In this document: positions 8,453-17,215 of the stretch, piece by piece
Position numbering within the stretch: the stretch's first letter is position 1
Layout of the letters: every line of letters begins with the position of its first letter
NCBI RefSeq assembly: GCF_030063205.1
Contig: NZ_JASISQ010000001.1
Coordinates: forward strand, 981,152-1,045,151
Length of the DNA stretch: 64,000 nucleotides
Direction of reading: 5' to 3'
Source of the DNA: Arthrobacter antibioticus
GTDB taxonomy: Bacteria > Actinomycetota > Actinomycetes > Actinomycetales > Micrococcaceae
Position numbers and translations under genes: made by a program
Notes under the pieces: generated by a model
Seen by the model: only the letters and a program-made list of their open reading frames with translations
Told to the model about the DNA's origin: nothing
Databases searched by the model: none

Positions 8453-9562
8453 TCAAAAGACCCGATGGAGCACGGGCGTCCTTGCCGCAACTAGCGAAAT
8501 CGCGAAGCTTCCCACCAGAGTCACCCCGTAGGCTCCAGCAATCGCCGGAAGCGATGTTGCACCTAGAACTGTCGGCACATTCAACCGAATTGCCTCAAAA
8601 ATAACGAGATGAACCAAAAACACACCAAAAGAAGCGTTTGACAGAGAGACCAGCGCGTTTCCAAAGCGCGGCGGGATAGTGATGAACTCACACACTGAGA
8701 GTCCGACGACGAACATGCCAAGGGCTGACAAGGCAACGCCTGCACCAAGATAGGAGACGGGAAGAAGGGAATCCAGGAGTGGAAATATACCCCGATGCCC
8801 GTAGTGCCAGACAGTGAAGATCAGCAGCGCGGCTGTGCTCGCGGCCGAGGCAAGGAGAGCAAGGCCCCTGATCCGGAGATTGCGCAAGGCATACCCTGCC
8901 GCAAAATAGCCCAGATAAGGTATCCAATAGGTAAAAATATTCAGTGAGATGGGTCGGGAAACACCAAAAAATCCCATCACTCCCGAACCCATGAACGCCA
9001 GAGTAGTCACTGATAGCAGCAAAATTGCGGTGATTAGGGCGCGAGATCTGCCTTTACCAACAATAAATAGCGCCAGTACAGGCGCCATCGCGTAAAGGCC
9101 CAAAATAAGCCATAGAAAGTACAACTGAGTGAAGATAGAGCTGTCATATACTAGCTGCAGAATCCGCGTGCCAGATAGGCTCTCCTGGCGCATCCAAACG
9201 CGGACGCCAATCAGGTACACCGCATTCCAAAATATCAACGCCGGAATGAGTCTTATGGCTCGTTTTCTATAAAAAGACACTGGTGAGTTCACCACGAGAC
9301 GAGAACTGAGGATTAGTGCGCCGGAGATCATCACAAACACTGGCACTACCCAAATAAATGATATGTCGATGGCTACCGCGGTCCACCAACCAAGTCCTTT
9401 TTTCGGATCTGCCCCTACTCGAAGCCCAAACACATGGATGGCTACCACGCCGCAAATACTCACGATACGTAAAATATCTAGGCCATAGTTGCGCGGATTG
9501 ACTACAGTTCGTGGCGATGGTTTGGTTTTGTTCGTGTCTGCTGACTCCAGTGGCTCACTCAT
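8453..9562 (-). CDS. Membrane acyltransferase (acyltransferase family 3)
   Basis: Acyltransferase_3 proteins O-acylate extracytoplasmic sugars using acyl donors from the cytoplasm. The 369-residue protein shows the family opening YGLDILRIVSICGVVAIHVF (the catalytic-type His in VVAIHVF), then about ten membrane helices ending in SFGVFLVHLVIFEAIRLN. The frame continues upstream to 9664, but the DUF2304 gene ends at 9570, so the ATG at 9562 (MSEPLESADTN) is chosen, with a 7-base gap. Its place in a glycosyltransferase operon suggests it acetylates the polymer or a lipid-linked sugar made there. There is no SGNH domain, unlike the OafA-like protein at 25887. Confidence 0.85.
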   Translation of the reverse strand: MSEPLESADTNKTKPSPRTVVNPRNYGLDILRIVSICGVVAIHVFGLRVGADPKKGLGWWTAVAIDISFIWVVPVFVMISGALILSSRLVVNSPVSFYRKRAIRLIPALIFWNAVYLIGVRVWMRQESLSGTRILQLVYDSSIFTQLYFLWLILGLYAMAPVLALFIVGKGRSRALITAILLLSVTTLAFMGSGVMGFFGVSRPISLNIFTYWIPYLGYFAAGYALRNLRIRGLALLASAASTAALLIFTVWHYGHRGIFPLLDSLLPVSYLGAGVALSALGMFVVGLSVCEFITIPPRFGNALVSLSNASFGVFLVHLVIFEAIRLNVPTVLGATSLPAIAGAYGVTLVGSFAISLVAARTPVLHRVF

Positions 9563-9569
9563 CCAGAAG

Positions 9570-9977
9570 TTAATTGCCAGGCTCGGGCTCGGTGTAGCCC
9601 CAGGTCCCGTCAGAAATTCCGGTTGCCACGGCCACCGGCGATTCAGCTCTATTGGCATCATCAATAGCGATCCGACGGGCCAACTTGGTCAGTGTTGTTT
9701 CCATGTGGCGGAACCGCTGATAGGTGGTGGCCATAAACACCAAAAAGCTAACGATTAAACCATAAAGCACCAGGTCTGTACCGCGACCGATGCCAAAGAA
9801 CCGAGCCACATGGCTAAGGAGGCCGGGGAGAAAGATGGACAGTACGGCAACACCAGCAAAAACCACAAGTAAAATCCGACGTATAGCCATATGCCGGGCA
9901 TTGGATCCGCCCCGCATGAGTGCTAACGAAACGGTGATAACAGCAAGGACGAGAGCAATCTGTACGACTATTTGCAC
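9570..9977 (-). CDS. DUF2304 small membrane protein paired with a GT2 enzyme (first pair)
   Basis: A 135-residue protein of the DUF2304 family. It has three membrane helices (QIALVLAVITVSLALM, ILLVVFAGVAVLSIFLPGLL and LVLYGLIVSFLVFMATTYQR) followed by a hydrophilic, partly coiled C-terminus (RHMETTLTKLARRIAI). It begins 4 bases after the upstream GT2 stop. DUF2304 proteins are regularly found beside DPM1-like GT2 enzymes; the biochemical role is not established. A membrane anchor or lipid-sugar handling subunit is inferred. A second GT2-DUF2304 pair sits at 36679-37818 in the same window. Confidence 0.85.
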   Translation of the reverse strand: MQIVVQIALVLAVITVSLALMRGGSNARHMAIRRILLVVFAGVAVLSIFLPGLLSHVARFFGIGRGTDLVLYGLIVSFLVFMATTYQRFRHMETTLTKLARRIAIDDANRAESPVAVATGISDGTWGYTEPEPGN

Positions 9978-9981
9978 GATT

Positions 9982-10647
9982 TCACCTCAGGAATAGATCT
10001 GCGAGTATGTTGACGGAATTTAGCAGGGATTGACCCTTGGCCTTTGAATAATCTGTATAGATGATCTCCACAGGCTGTTCAACCCATTTCGTCTTCATTT
10101 CGGCAAATTGATGGACTAGCTCAGAGGCATGAGCCATTCGGTTCTGCGTCAGGTTCACACGGCCCGCCACGCGGGGGCTAAAAGCGCGCAGCCCGTTGTG
10201 GGCATCCGTTAATGCCATGCCGGTGACTATGCGTGAGTGAATGGCCGCGGTTCGAAGAATCAAGCGCTTTACATGAGACAATTTGGTGCGTCTGTCAAGG
10301 AATCTTGACCCGAGCACAATTTCAGCCTCTCCGGATTTTATCCGCTCCGCCATGGCCTGTGCATCAACCACCCGGTGCTGACCATCGGCGTCAAAGGTGA
10401 CTATGCAATCCAGCTTGGGATCGTTCAGCGCATACTCAATACCTGTCTGCAAGGAGGCTCCCTGCCCCAGGTTCACAGGATGTTGAATCACGACGGCGCC
10501 CGCGTCCCTAGCTACCTGTTGAGAGCCGTCGGTGCTGCCGTCATCGACGCAAACAACATAGGGGAACACCGTTCGTAGCCCTTTGATAACGGTGGCCACC
10601 ACGGGCGCCTCGTTGTACATCGGGATAACTATCCAAGTTCGACTCAC
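9982..10647 (-). CDS. GT2 glycosyltransferase, DPM1/polyprenyl-phosphate type
   Basis: The 221-residue enzyme resembles the soluble dolichol/polyprenyl-phosphate mannose synthase branch of GT2. It opens with VIPMYNEAPVVATVI, then shows VCVDDGSTDGS (nucleotide binding) and FDADGQH (the DxD-type metal site), plus GSRFLDRRTKLSHVKR and TDAHNGLRAFSP. There is no C-terminal membrane region, so it likely relies on the DUF2304 protein encoded immediately downstream. The predicted reaction moves a sugar from an NDP or GDP donor to a polyprenyl phosphate at the inner face of the membrane; the sugar cannot be predicted. Confidence 0.85.
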   Translation of the reverse strand: MSRTWIVIPMYNEAPVVATVIKGLRTVFPYVVCVDDGSTDGSQQVARDAGAVVIQHPVNLGQGASLQTGIEYALNDPKLDCIVTFDADGQHRVVDAQAMAERIKSGEAEIVLGSRFLDRRTKLSHVKRLILRTAAIHSRIVTGMALTDAHNGLRAFSPRVAGRVNLTQNRMAHASELVHQFAEMKTKWVEQPVEIIYTDYSKAKGQSLLNSVNILADLFLR

Positions 10648-10705
10648 TGGATAAGTCTCCCATGTACTGTAACGTCCGGTTGGCTCTGGTTCTGCCGCAG
10701 CGGCT

Positions 10706-11194
10706 TCATTCTTGGGCTACCTCACTCAGCGCATGCGCCATCGCGAAGGGACCATGCATCAAATGTGCTGCGGTTCGTCCACGCAGCCGCCATACGGCAC
10801 GGTCGGCCTCTGGATCGGCTGAAACAATGACATTAGATTCGCAAAATGTCTGCATCAACAAGGAATCTTTCATTAATGCCCTAGCCACTCGTCGTGACGC
10901 AAAGTTATGTTGTGCCAGCCTGCCTGCAATACCCAACACTCCTTCTTTTGCAGCCCATGACTTCACCAGGCCGGTAACCTTGCCGTCCATCGGAACTTTC
11001 AGTGCCACAACTTTCACTTCTGCATGGCTCAGCATTTCTGAAGAGTCGCCCTGAACTGCATGAACAGCTATGCAACGAATTTGGGCATCAGTCCCAGCCA
11101 CTGACGTTTGTGCGTGTCGCCACAGCTCCTCGATGGCTGTGCCAGCACGATCTGTCCGACCCAGCAAAATAGCCAGTTGAATAGTGGGTGTCAT
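10706..11194 (-). CDS. Uncharacterised protein in glycosyltransferase operon
   Basis: I do not recognise this 162-residue protein. It starts at ATG 11194, overlapping the stop of the upstream GT4 gene (ATGA), which argues that it is translated and coupled. It has no membrane segment or signal peptide and is predicted to be cytoplasmic. Visible features are an N-terminal hydrophobic strand (IQLAILLGRTDRAGTAIEEL) and a C-terminal stretch with SADPEADRAVWRLRGRTAAH. The alternation of strands and helices hints at an alpha/beta fold, possibly a degenerate glycosyltransferase half or an accessory subunit, but this is not supported by any specific motif. Confidence 0.6.
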   Translation of the reverse strand: MTPTIQLAILLGRTDRAGTAIEELWRHAQTSVAGTDAQIRCIAVHAVQGDSSEMLSHAEVKVVALKVPMDGKVTGLVKSWAAKEGVLGIAGRLAQHNFASRRVARALMKDSLLMQTFCESNVIVSADPEADRAVWRLRGRTAAHLMHGPFAMAHALSEVAQE

Positions 11195-12552
11195 GAGTGT
11201 GTCCCTTCATTTTTCTGCTTGGCAGCGCTGCTGTTCTCATTAGCACGGCTCTGCTGGTCAAGCTCCGTGCCAAGCTCACCAATGGCTGCCCGCAGACGAG
11301 TGGAACGCTCAAACTGTTGCCCAAACTCCCATGCGGCAGCCCAGCGTTCCGGGTCTGGGGCAGCAAGTTCCTGGGCGCAGGCCTCGAGTGCCGTCGCAAT
11401 ACCCTGCGGCGAAAGATCCTTAGCTTCGAACCAAAGCGGATAGTCCTTGAGCATAGAGGCGGCGGCACTGTCCGTGGCATGGATTGAAACAATGGGTAGA
11501 CCTGTGGCAACGTACTCCGATGTTTTCCCGCCCGTCACATACTTTCCTGGTGGAAGAATCAGCAGGAGTGCATCGACGCTCTGATAAAAGCTGGCTACGT
11601 CGCGTTTAGAGATGGGGCCAGCATAAGCCAGTCCGCGGTGCACACCTGAATTAAATATGTCCACGACAGGCGCCGGAACGAGCCCTGTAGGGCTGAGCTT
11701 CCCGCGGAAGACTGCCTGTGCGGCTGGTGCATTGTCCGCACCAAAAGCAAGATCCCACCCATCCAGGAATTCTTTCAAAGGGACCGCCGTGTATTGCAGG
11801 GTTCCCAGATAGCCAAAGCGTGCAATGGTAGTCACCTTAACAGCAGCCTGTGCGTGACCTGGCTGTGGATCAAATCCGTTGGGCACTACCCGCATAGTTG
11901 CCCGTGTGTCTGGGTACCTACGAGCATATTCATGAGCGATTGGATCGTTGACGAACCACGTTTGTAGCGCTTGCTGCAAAAATTGATGTTCCATAAGTCC
12001 GCGTTCAGAGGTGGTGCTGAAAATCTCCGCTCCAGTGAAGGTGCTGAATGACCAAGCATCCCGATAATCCAAAACATAAGGGACTCCCGTCAATTCTTTC
12101 GCGATCTTGAAGGACACATAGGGGCTGGCAGAAGCCATGACAAGATCAACACGATGCTCTAGATGTATCCGTCGCGCTTCACTGCTTGCAGGGGTAAACC
12201 ACAAACCATGGAAATTTTCCGGAAAATCTCTGCGGCTGCGCCGACGGAACAGTTCCTTCCAGATATAGGGCGCCTCGATGCGAAGCCTAGAATAACGCCG
12301 AAGATCACGCCGGTTCGGTTCCTCCGAGCCACCGTCTACTACGTGAACTACCTTGATTCGGGGATCAATCGATTTCACTAAACCGCTGTCAGTTCCTGTA
12401 ACTTCTGCCCAAATACTCCCATCTACCGTGAGGACTGTGACGTCCCATCCAGCGTCAACAAACTCGTTGGCGACTGCCGTGCAGCGGTAAACCGACGACG
12501 CAGAGCTGGGAGGGAACGCAAACGCAATGTAGAGCAGATGCCGTCGTTTCAT
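11191..12552 (-). CDS. Glycosyltransferase, GT4-like
   Basis: A 453-residue GT-B type enzyme. The N-terminus is LLYIAFAFPPSSASSVYRCT, with a sugar-acceptor half containing YVLDYRDAWSFS, a motif common in GT4 proteins that begin with a PPxxG/S-type loop. The C-terminal half has VVPNGFDPQPG, IARFGYLGTLQYTA and the donor-site region GKTSEYVATGLPIVSIHA. The start ATG 12552 is preceded by GGAG at good spacing; an in-frame extension up to 12669 has no such support. It is the first gene of the 12552-7246 operon, and its stop overlaps the start of the uncharacterised gene downstream. Confidence 0.82.
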   Translation of the reverse strand: MKRRHLLYIAFAFPPSSASSVYRCTAVANEFVDAGWDVTVLTVDGSIWAEVTGTDSGLVKSIDPRIKVVHVVDGGSEEPNRRDLRRYSRLRIEAPYIWKELFRRRSRRDFPENFHGLWFTPASSEARRIHLEHRVDLVMASASPYVSFKIAKELTGVPYVLDYRDAWSFSTFTGAEIFSTTSERGLMEHQFLQQALQTWFVNDPIAHEYARRYPDTRATMRVVPNGFDPQPGHAQAAVKVTTIARFGYLGTLQYTAVPLKEFLDGWDLAFGADNAPAAQAVFRGKLSPTGLVPAPVVDIFNSGVHRGLAYAGPISKRDVASFYQSVDALLLILPPGKYVTGGKTSEYVATGLPIVSIHATDSAAASMLKDYPLWFEAKDLSPQGIATALEACAQELAAPDPERWAAAWEFGQQFERSTRLRAAIGELGTELDQQSRANENSSAAKQKNEGTHS

Positions 12553-12883
12553 ACTTCTTGCTCCGATTCTGTAAGGTCGCTCGTCGATGTCCTGAAGGGT
12601 TTTGGTGCCAAGAACACGATTGCAAAGTGTGGTTCCAGCACTAGCGGGCTCATGAACTGCTAACGACAATCATCGACAGTGCAGCTTTCATTACTTCTAC
12701 AGGTCCGCAACTGGCCAGAGACGCTGACGTAACTGTCAAGCCTATAAGGAATCGGTGCCCCTGATACCAAGACTCTTTATAAACGATCGTTCTAGTTCTC
12801 GCTGTGCGAGACAGGCAGCGGGCGGGCTTCTGAGATCGCCCGTAGTATTGGAGTGATTCTTCCGCTGCATTTCTGGAGTAAAT
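12553..12883. other. Divergent intergenic region
   Basis: These 331 bases lie between the start of the minus-strand glycosyltransferase operon and the plus-strand ABC exporter. They must hold promoters in both directions, but no strong -35/-10 pair was recognised. Short open frames here are not protein-like. Confidence 0.6.
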
Positions 12884-14704
12884 TTGAAAAATCTGCGCCG
12901 CACCCTTGGCCAGCTGTTGCCTTTGCTTCCCTCCAATGCGAGAAATTTTCTGTTCCTCTTTGCATCCCTATCCTCTGTGCTCGTTCTTTTGGATGCCGCA
13001 GCATTAGGCGTGTTCGCGCTGGTACTCAACCAGATCATGCAGACACAGTCGGCCGGGGGCACCATGACGTTGCCTCTCATCGGTGCGATCTCCGAAAATA
13101 CAGGTTTGATCATCTTGATATCGTCGGCAGCGGTGATGATTCTGAAGTCATTTTTGAACATCTGGCTGCAATGGGTCTCAACAAGGAAATTCGCGGATTA
13201 CGAGCTTCAGATCGGCACAGTTCTGTTCCAGAGCTATATAAAAGCACCCTGGATATCCCGCCAAAACAGGTCAACGAGTGAACTTGTCAGGATGATCGAT
13301 GTTGGGATTGCGAACACAATCGCCGGGGTGCTATTTCCCGCCGTGGTGCTGCCAGCACAAGCACTCACGTTCTTGTCCGTGTTCGTTATTTTGGTTGTGG
13401 CCTCTTGGCAAACTGCCATTATTACAGTGATCTATCTGGGCATCATTGCGGCGTTTCTTTATTTGTATCTCTCCAAAAAGTCATACGAAGCTGGACGCGT
13501 CAACAGGGATGCAGCCATGCGCATGTCGACTCTCGTCGCGGAGATGCTGGCGGCGCTCAAGGAGATCACCCTCCGGGATAAAGCCGATGAGGTTGGCGAG
13601 GTGGTGTATATCAGTCGGGAGAGGGCTGCACGCTCCCGCTCCAATATTCGTTTTTTGGCCACAGTGCCAAAATTTGTGATTGACATGGCTTTGATCGGCG
13701 GATTCGTACTGATCGGCACCGTAGGATTCCTCACCGGTGGTATTGGCACGGCCATGTCCTCTGTGGCGATATTCGCCTTGGCAGGATTCAAGATGGTACC
13801 GGCACTAACCACCATCCAGTCACAAGTGACCCTCGTTCAATCCACGTTGCCCTATACCGAACTTGTCATGGCGGACATCCGGGAGGCTGAGGATTTCCGT
13901 AATAATGCTGAGAAATTGGGTAAGACGCCCATTAGCGGCGACCCGAAAATATTGGAACTTCGCAATGTTGAATTCACCTATCCAGGTGTAAAAACTCCCG
14001 CACTAACCAATATCAATCTCACACTTCCCTTGGGCTCTTCAATTGGTGTGGTGGGTCAATCGGGAGCTGGAAAGTCCACGTTGATTGATATCTTCCTTGG
14101 CCTGCTGGTGCCATCTAGCGGCTCCATGACCCTCGACGGCGTCCCGCTGGAAGACGTATTGGCTGACTGGCGAAAGCGCGTTGGTTATGTTCCACAGGAA
14201 GTCGCTATTTTTGATGGCAGCGTTGCCCAAAACGTGGCCTTGTCCTGGGGCGGAGAGCTGGATGAGGATCGTGTCCGCACCTCCCTCGCCAAGGCTCAGT
14301 TGCTAGAGACAGTAGAGGCCAGACCGAATGGAATCCACGGCCGTGTGGGGGAACGGGGAGGCTCGCTCTCAGGTGGACAGCGGCAACGTCTTGGCATCGC
14401 ACGGGCGCTTTACATGGATCCCCTAGTCTTAGTGCTGGACGAAGCTACCAGCGCCTTGGACACCGCTACCGAAGCCGCCGTTGCCACTGCCATTCGTGAA
14501 CTCGACGGGGAAGTAACAGTGATCTCCGTTGCCCACCGCTTGTCCACGATCCGTGACTGCTCCCAAGTGTTCTTCATGAGCGAAGGGACTATTGAGACCC
14601 GGGGAAGCTTTGACGAGGTCGTGGCCGCGAATCCAAGCTTTGCCCAGCAAGCAGCCCTTGCCGGACTGACGATCTTGGCGGCAGTGCCGGATCAGGAGCC
14701 CTAA
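12884..14704 (+). CDS. ABC exporter, fused membrane and ATPase domains (type IV/MsbA-like)
   Basis: A 606-residue half-transporter that works as a homodimer or heterodimer in the membrane. Residues 1 to about 330 form six membrane helices; the rest is the nucleotide-binding domain. That domain has Walker A GQSGAGKST at about residue 390, signature LSGGQRQRLGIARAL at about 494, Walker B LVLVLDEATSALD at about 515 and the H-loop VISVAHRLSTI. The start is TTG 12884 with GGAG six bases upstream. It stands alone on the plus strand between glycosyltransferase genes on the minus strand. By context it may export or flip a lipid-linked glycan, as PglK-type exporters do; the substrate is not evident from the sequence. 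Confidence 0.88.
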   Translation: MKNLRRTLGQLLPLLPSNARNFLFLFASLSSVLVLLDAAALGVFALVLNQIMQTQSAGGTMTLPLIGAISENTGLIILISSAAVMILKSFLNIWLQWVSTRKFADYELQIGTVLFQSYIKAPWISRQNRSTSELVRMIDVGIANTIAGVLFPAVVLPAQALTFLSVFVILVVASWQTAIITVIYLGIIAAFLYLYLSKKSYEAGRVNRDAAMRMSTLVAEMLAALKEITLRDKADEVGEVVYISRERAARSRSNIRFLATVPKFVIDMALIGGFVLIGTVGFLTGGIGTAMSSVAIFALAGFKMVPALTTIQSQVTLVQSTLPYTELVMADIREAEDFRNNAEKLGKTPISGDPKILELRNVEFTYPGVKTPALTNINLTLPLGSSIGVVGQSGAGKSTLIDIFLGLLVPSSGSMTLDGVPLEDVLADWRKRVGYVPQEVAIFDGSVAQNVALSWGGELDEDRVRTSLAKAQLLETVEARPNGIHGRVGERGGSLSGGQRQRLGIARALYMDPLVLVLDEATSALDTATEAAVATAIRELDGEVTVISVAHRLSTIRDCSQVFFMSEGTIETRGSFDEVVAANPSFAQQAALAGLTILAAVPDQEP

Positions 14705-14767
14705 CCCCAGCTATTTGATCTGGCGGACGCACTCGTTTTCCTGAACTCGCCAGCCGTGTTGGTTCAG

Positions 14768-16033
14768 CTAGCACCGTTGTGCCAACAAGCTGGCCGTCGC
14801 TTCAGCGTTGACTTCAGCGTTGTACCGCCGAGCCCAGAGTTCCTGCGGCGCATAGGCTCCAGGGGCTGCAGACATTACTTGTAGCAGTTTTTCAGCCAGT
14901 TCCTCGTCGGTGAAATCTGCCGCTATCAGTTCGCCGGTTTCAAGGGCTTCTCCAACAATTTCAGCCGTACCACCCACATCCGTTGCGACCACGGGAATGC
15001 CGTATGAAATGGCTTCCATGATGCTCACCGGTACGCCTTCAGAGTTGCTGACATTGATAAATGCCGCAATTTTATGGGTTCTGTAGTAGTCCATAATTTC
15101 CTCATGGGGCGTGTTCCCCCGGACCTCAACCTTCAGCTCGGGACGTGCCAATTCAAGAGCAGCCGCACGCTCTCGGAGCTCTGCCTCCAACGCGCCACCA
15201 CCGAAATGGATCCACTTCAGTGATGTCTCCATCGGTAGTTGCTCCAGTGCATCCAGAATTCGAGCAACCCGCTTCACAGGAATCACGTACGAGCAGCTCA
15301 CGACTGTCCAGGCAGCGTCATCAGAACTCTCAGTGTTTACTTCCACTGTTTGCCGCATGGGTTCATCCGATGTCAGGGGTGCGGCACTCCCCAACCGTCG
15401 GACAGTAATCTTCTCAGCGAGGCTTTGGTGCGGATACTTATCCAAAAGGTACTGGCGTGATGACTCGGAAATCGCCAGGATCCTGTCAGCCCGTCTAAAA
15501 AGGGCCGGCCGGAACGGGAGATAAACGGGTTCTTCTTCATAGAGGTCATAACGGTGAAGTCGCAGGTTAACGGAGCCAACATGTCCCCGAATCCAAGGAA
15601 CGAGCATTCCGATACCCATCCCCCAGAAGCTGTAAACAGTGGTTTGAACCCCATCTTCGTACAGCGAGTCTTTGAGTCGGGCGTCGTTAGCCAATCCCAT
15701 CCCAGCGATAGTCCCGGCCACGAAGGTGCGAAAGTGTCCGGATAAACGTCCTGTCCGGGCTTCAACGAAGGTGACAGTGGCCAGCCGACTCAAATTTGCA
15801 GGTGAGAGCAGTGCCTTAATCTTCTCCGCACGCGAAATTCCATACAGGCTCCCCCCAAACCTCACGTTGGAGGGCAGGTCAACCATTTCTGCTGACAGTC
15901 CCGGAGCATAATTGAATACAACCACCTCGTCGAATTTGGCGGCCAGTGCCGGCATCTCGGAGGCAATAAAGACATGGTCCCCATTCCTGAACGGATACTG
16001 GTTTGCCAGCAGAACAAGTCGACGCAGAGTCAT
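14768..16033 (-). CDS. Glycosyltransferase, GT4 (EpsF/WcaL-like)
   Basis: A 421-residue GT-B enzyme. The N-terminal half starts LVLLANQYPFRNGDHVFIASEM, the pattern of WcaL-type exopolysaccharide transferases. The C-terminal half has SCSYVIPVKRVARILDAL, WIHFGGGALE and the donor-binding E-x7-E (NVSNSEGVPVSIMEAISYG) followed by PVVATDVGGTAEIV, all hallmarks of family GT4. The start ATG 16033 is chosen because GAAGGAAG lies just upstream; an ATG at 16066 that overlaps the preceding stop is in frame but lacks this site. It follows another GT4 gene with a 29-base gap. Donor and acceptor are unknown. Confidence 0.87.
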   Translation of the reverse strand: MTLRRLVLLANQYPFRNGDHVFIASEMPALAAKFDEVVVFNYAPGLSAEMVDLPSNVRFGGSLYGISRAEKIKALLSPANLSRLATVTFVEARTGRLSGHFRTFVAGTIAGMGLANDARLKDSLYEDGVQTTVYSFWGMGIGMLVPWIRGHVGSVNLRLHRYDLYEEEPVYLPFRPALFRRADRILAISESSRQYLLDKYPHQSLAEKITVRRLGSAAPLTSDEPMRQTVEVNTESSDDAAWTVVSCSYVIPVKRVARILDALEQLPMETSLKWIHFGGGALEAELRERAAALELARPELKVEVRGNTPHEEIMDYYRTHKIAAFINVSNSEGVPVSIMEAISYGIPVVATDVGGTAEIVGEALETGELIAADFTDEELAEKLLQVMSAAPGAYAPQELWARRYNAEVNAEATASLLAQRC

Positions 16034-16062
16034 ATTTACTTCCTTCGTGGCGGTTGGGCCGG

Positions 16063-17184
16063 TCATGATCGGGCCACAGCGGTTAGGTACGCGTTATCAA
16101 AGAGTGCACCGACAGCTGTCGGTGAGAAACGAGACCGGATCGGAGCAGCAATACTTTCAGCGCGAACATCATGGAAGGCCTCTACTGCGCTGAGCACTGC
16201 TGCCCCCAGCTTTGCGGGGCTGACCTCGTCAACCATTCTGCTGTTGGAGTCATCGGCATAGTCGCTGAAGCCACCCACGCGGGTTGCCACCACAGCACGA
16301 CCTGCAGCCAGTGCCTCGGCAGCAGAAGTAAAGAAGTTCTCCTGAGCCGTGGGCAGGAAAAACAAGTCCGCGGCGGACAAGTGTGCTGCCACCTCAGCGG
16401 GTCTCACCAATCCCGCCAGGGTGACCTGTGAAGACAGGCCAAGTTCGGTGATCAGCGCCTCGCAGTCAGCACGCTGAGGCCCGTCACCCACCCAGGTCAG
16501 GTGTGTTTGCGTACCCTGCTCGCGTAGCCAGGCCACTGTCTCGATGCTTGCCAGTGGTCGTTTTCGCGGGATGAGAGCACCCACCGCCACCAATCGCAAA
16601 GGAGTTCCGAAGTTGCTCGGTTGCACTGGGCCACCTCCCTTGACCACGCATGGCACTACTCGCGCCGCGGCTGGCCGAGCGAAACGTTGCATCTCTTGGG
16701 TCAGCTGACCGGTCACACCCGTCACAACATGGGGCAAACGCAGCACATGGCGTAGCCCCGAGAGCCTTTCCCACGTGGGTGAGACGCTTGCAGGATTCAC
16801 CACCCCATTCCAATGTTCGGTGTGCACCCAAGGCCTCCCCCGGCCCAAGGCCGTGCGGCTAATCCAGGCAGGCGACGTAAGAAGGGCCGCAGAGAAAGCC
16901 ATTGAGTGAACCACATCTGCCCACGCCATCTCGCGTATGAGTTGCCGCTGGCAAGCCAGTAGGGTCACAGGACGTTTGGGATCTGCAGGAAGGCGATGTA
17001 CCGGAACTCCTTCCCACCGGTCATTGGTCCGCGAAGGCATGGCAAGGGAAGATCCTAAACGGACGTGCACCACCCGCACCTCATGGCCTTGTCCACGGAT
17101 GGCTTTAACGTGTTCAGCATTGAACGGGGCTTCAGCCGGGCGTTCCTCGTGGGGATACCACGTGGCAATGACCAAAATCTTCAT
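16063..17184 (-). CDS. Glycosyltransferase, GT4
   Basis: A 373-residue retaining GT4-type enzyme. The N-terminus is ILVIATWYPHEERPAEAPF, as in many capsule and exopolysaccharide transferases. The C-terminal Rossmann half has RLVAVGALIPRKRPLASIET, THLTWVGDGPQRADCEALI and the donor site LPTAQENFFTSAAEALAAGRAVVATRVGG split across its E-x7-E motif (ENFFTSAAE). Upstream is a GT2 gene 31 bases away and downstream a GT4 gene, all minus strand, so an operon 18325 to 14768 is likely. Substrate unknown. Confidence 0.87.
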   Translation of the reverse strand: MKILVIATWYPHEERPAEAPFNAEHVKAIRGQGHEVRVVHVRLGSSLAMPSRTNDRWEGVPVHRLPADPKRPVTLLACQRQLIREMAWADVVHSMAFSAALLTSPAWISRTALGRGRPWVHTEHWNGVVNPASVSPTWERLSGLRHVLRLPHVVTGVTGQLTQEMQRFARPAAARVVPCVVKGGGPVQPSNFGTPLRLVAVGALIPRKRPLASIETVAWLREQGTQTHLTWVGDGPQRADCEALITELGLSSQVTLAGLVRPAEVAAHLSAADLFFLPTAQENFFTSAAEALAAGRAVVATRVGGFSDYADDSNSRMVDEVSPAKLGAAVLSAVEAFHDVRAESIAAPIRSRFSPTAVGALFDNAYLTAVARS

Positions 17185-17215
17185 GGTTTCCTTCTATGGA
17201 GCCGTGGTTGGAGGA

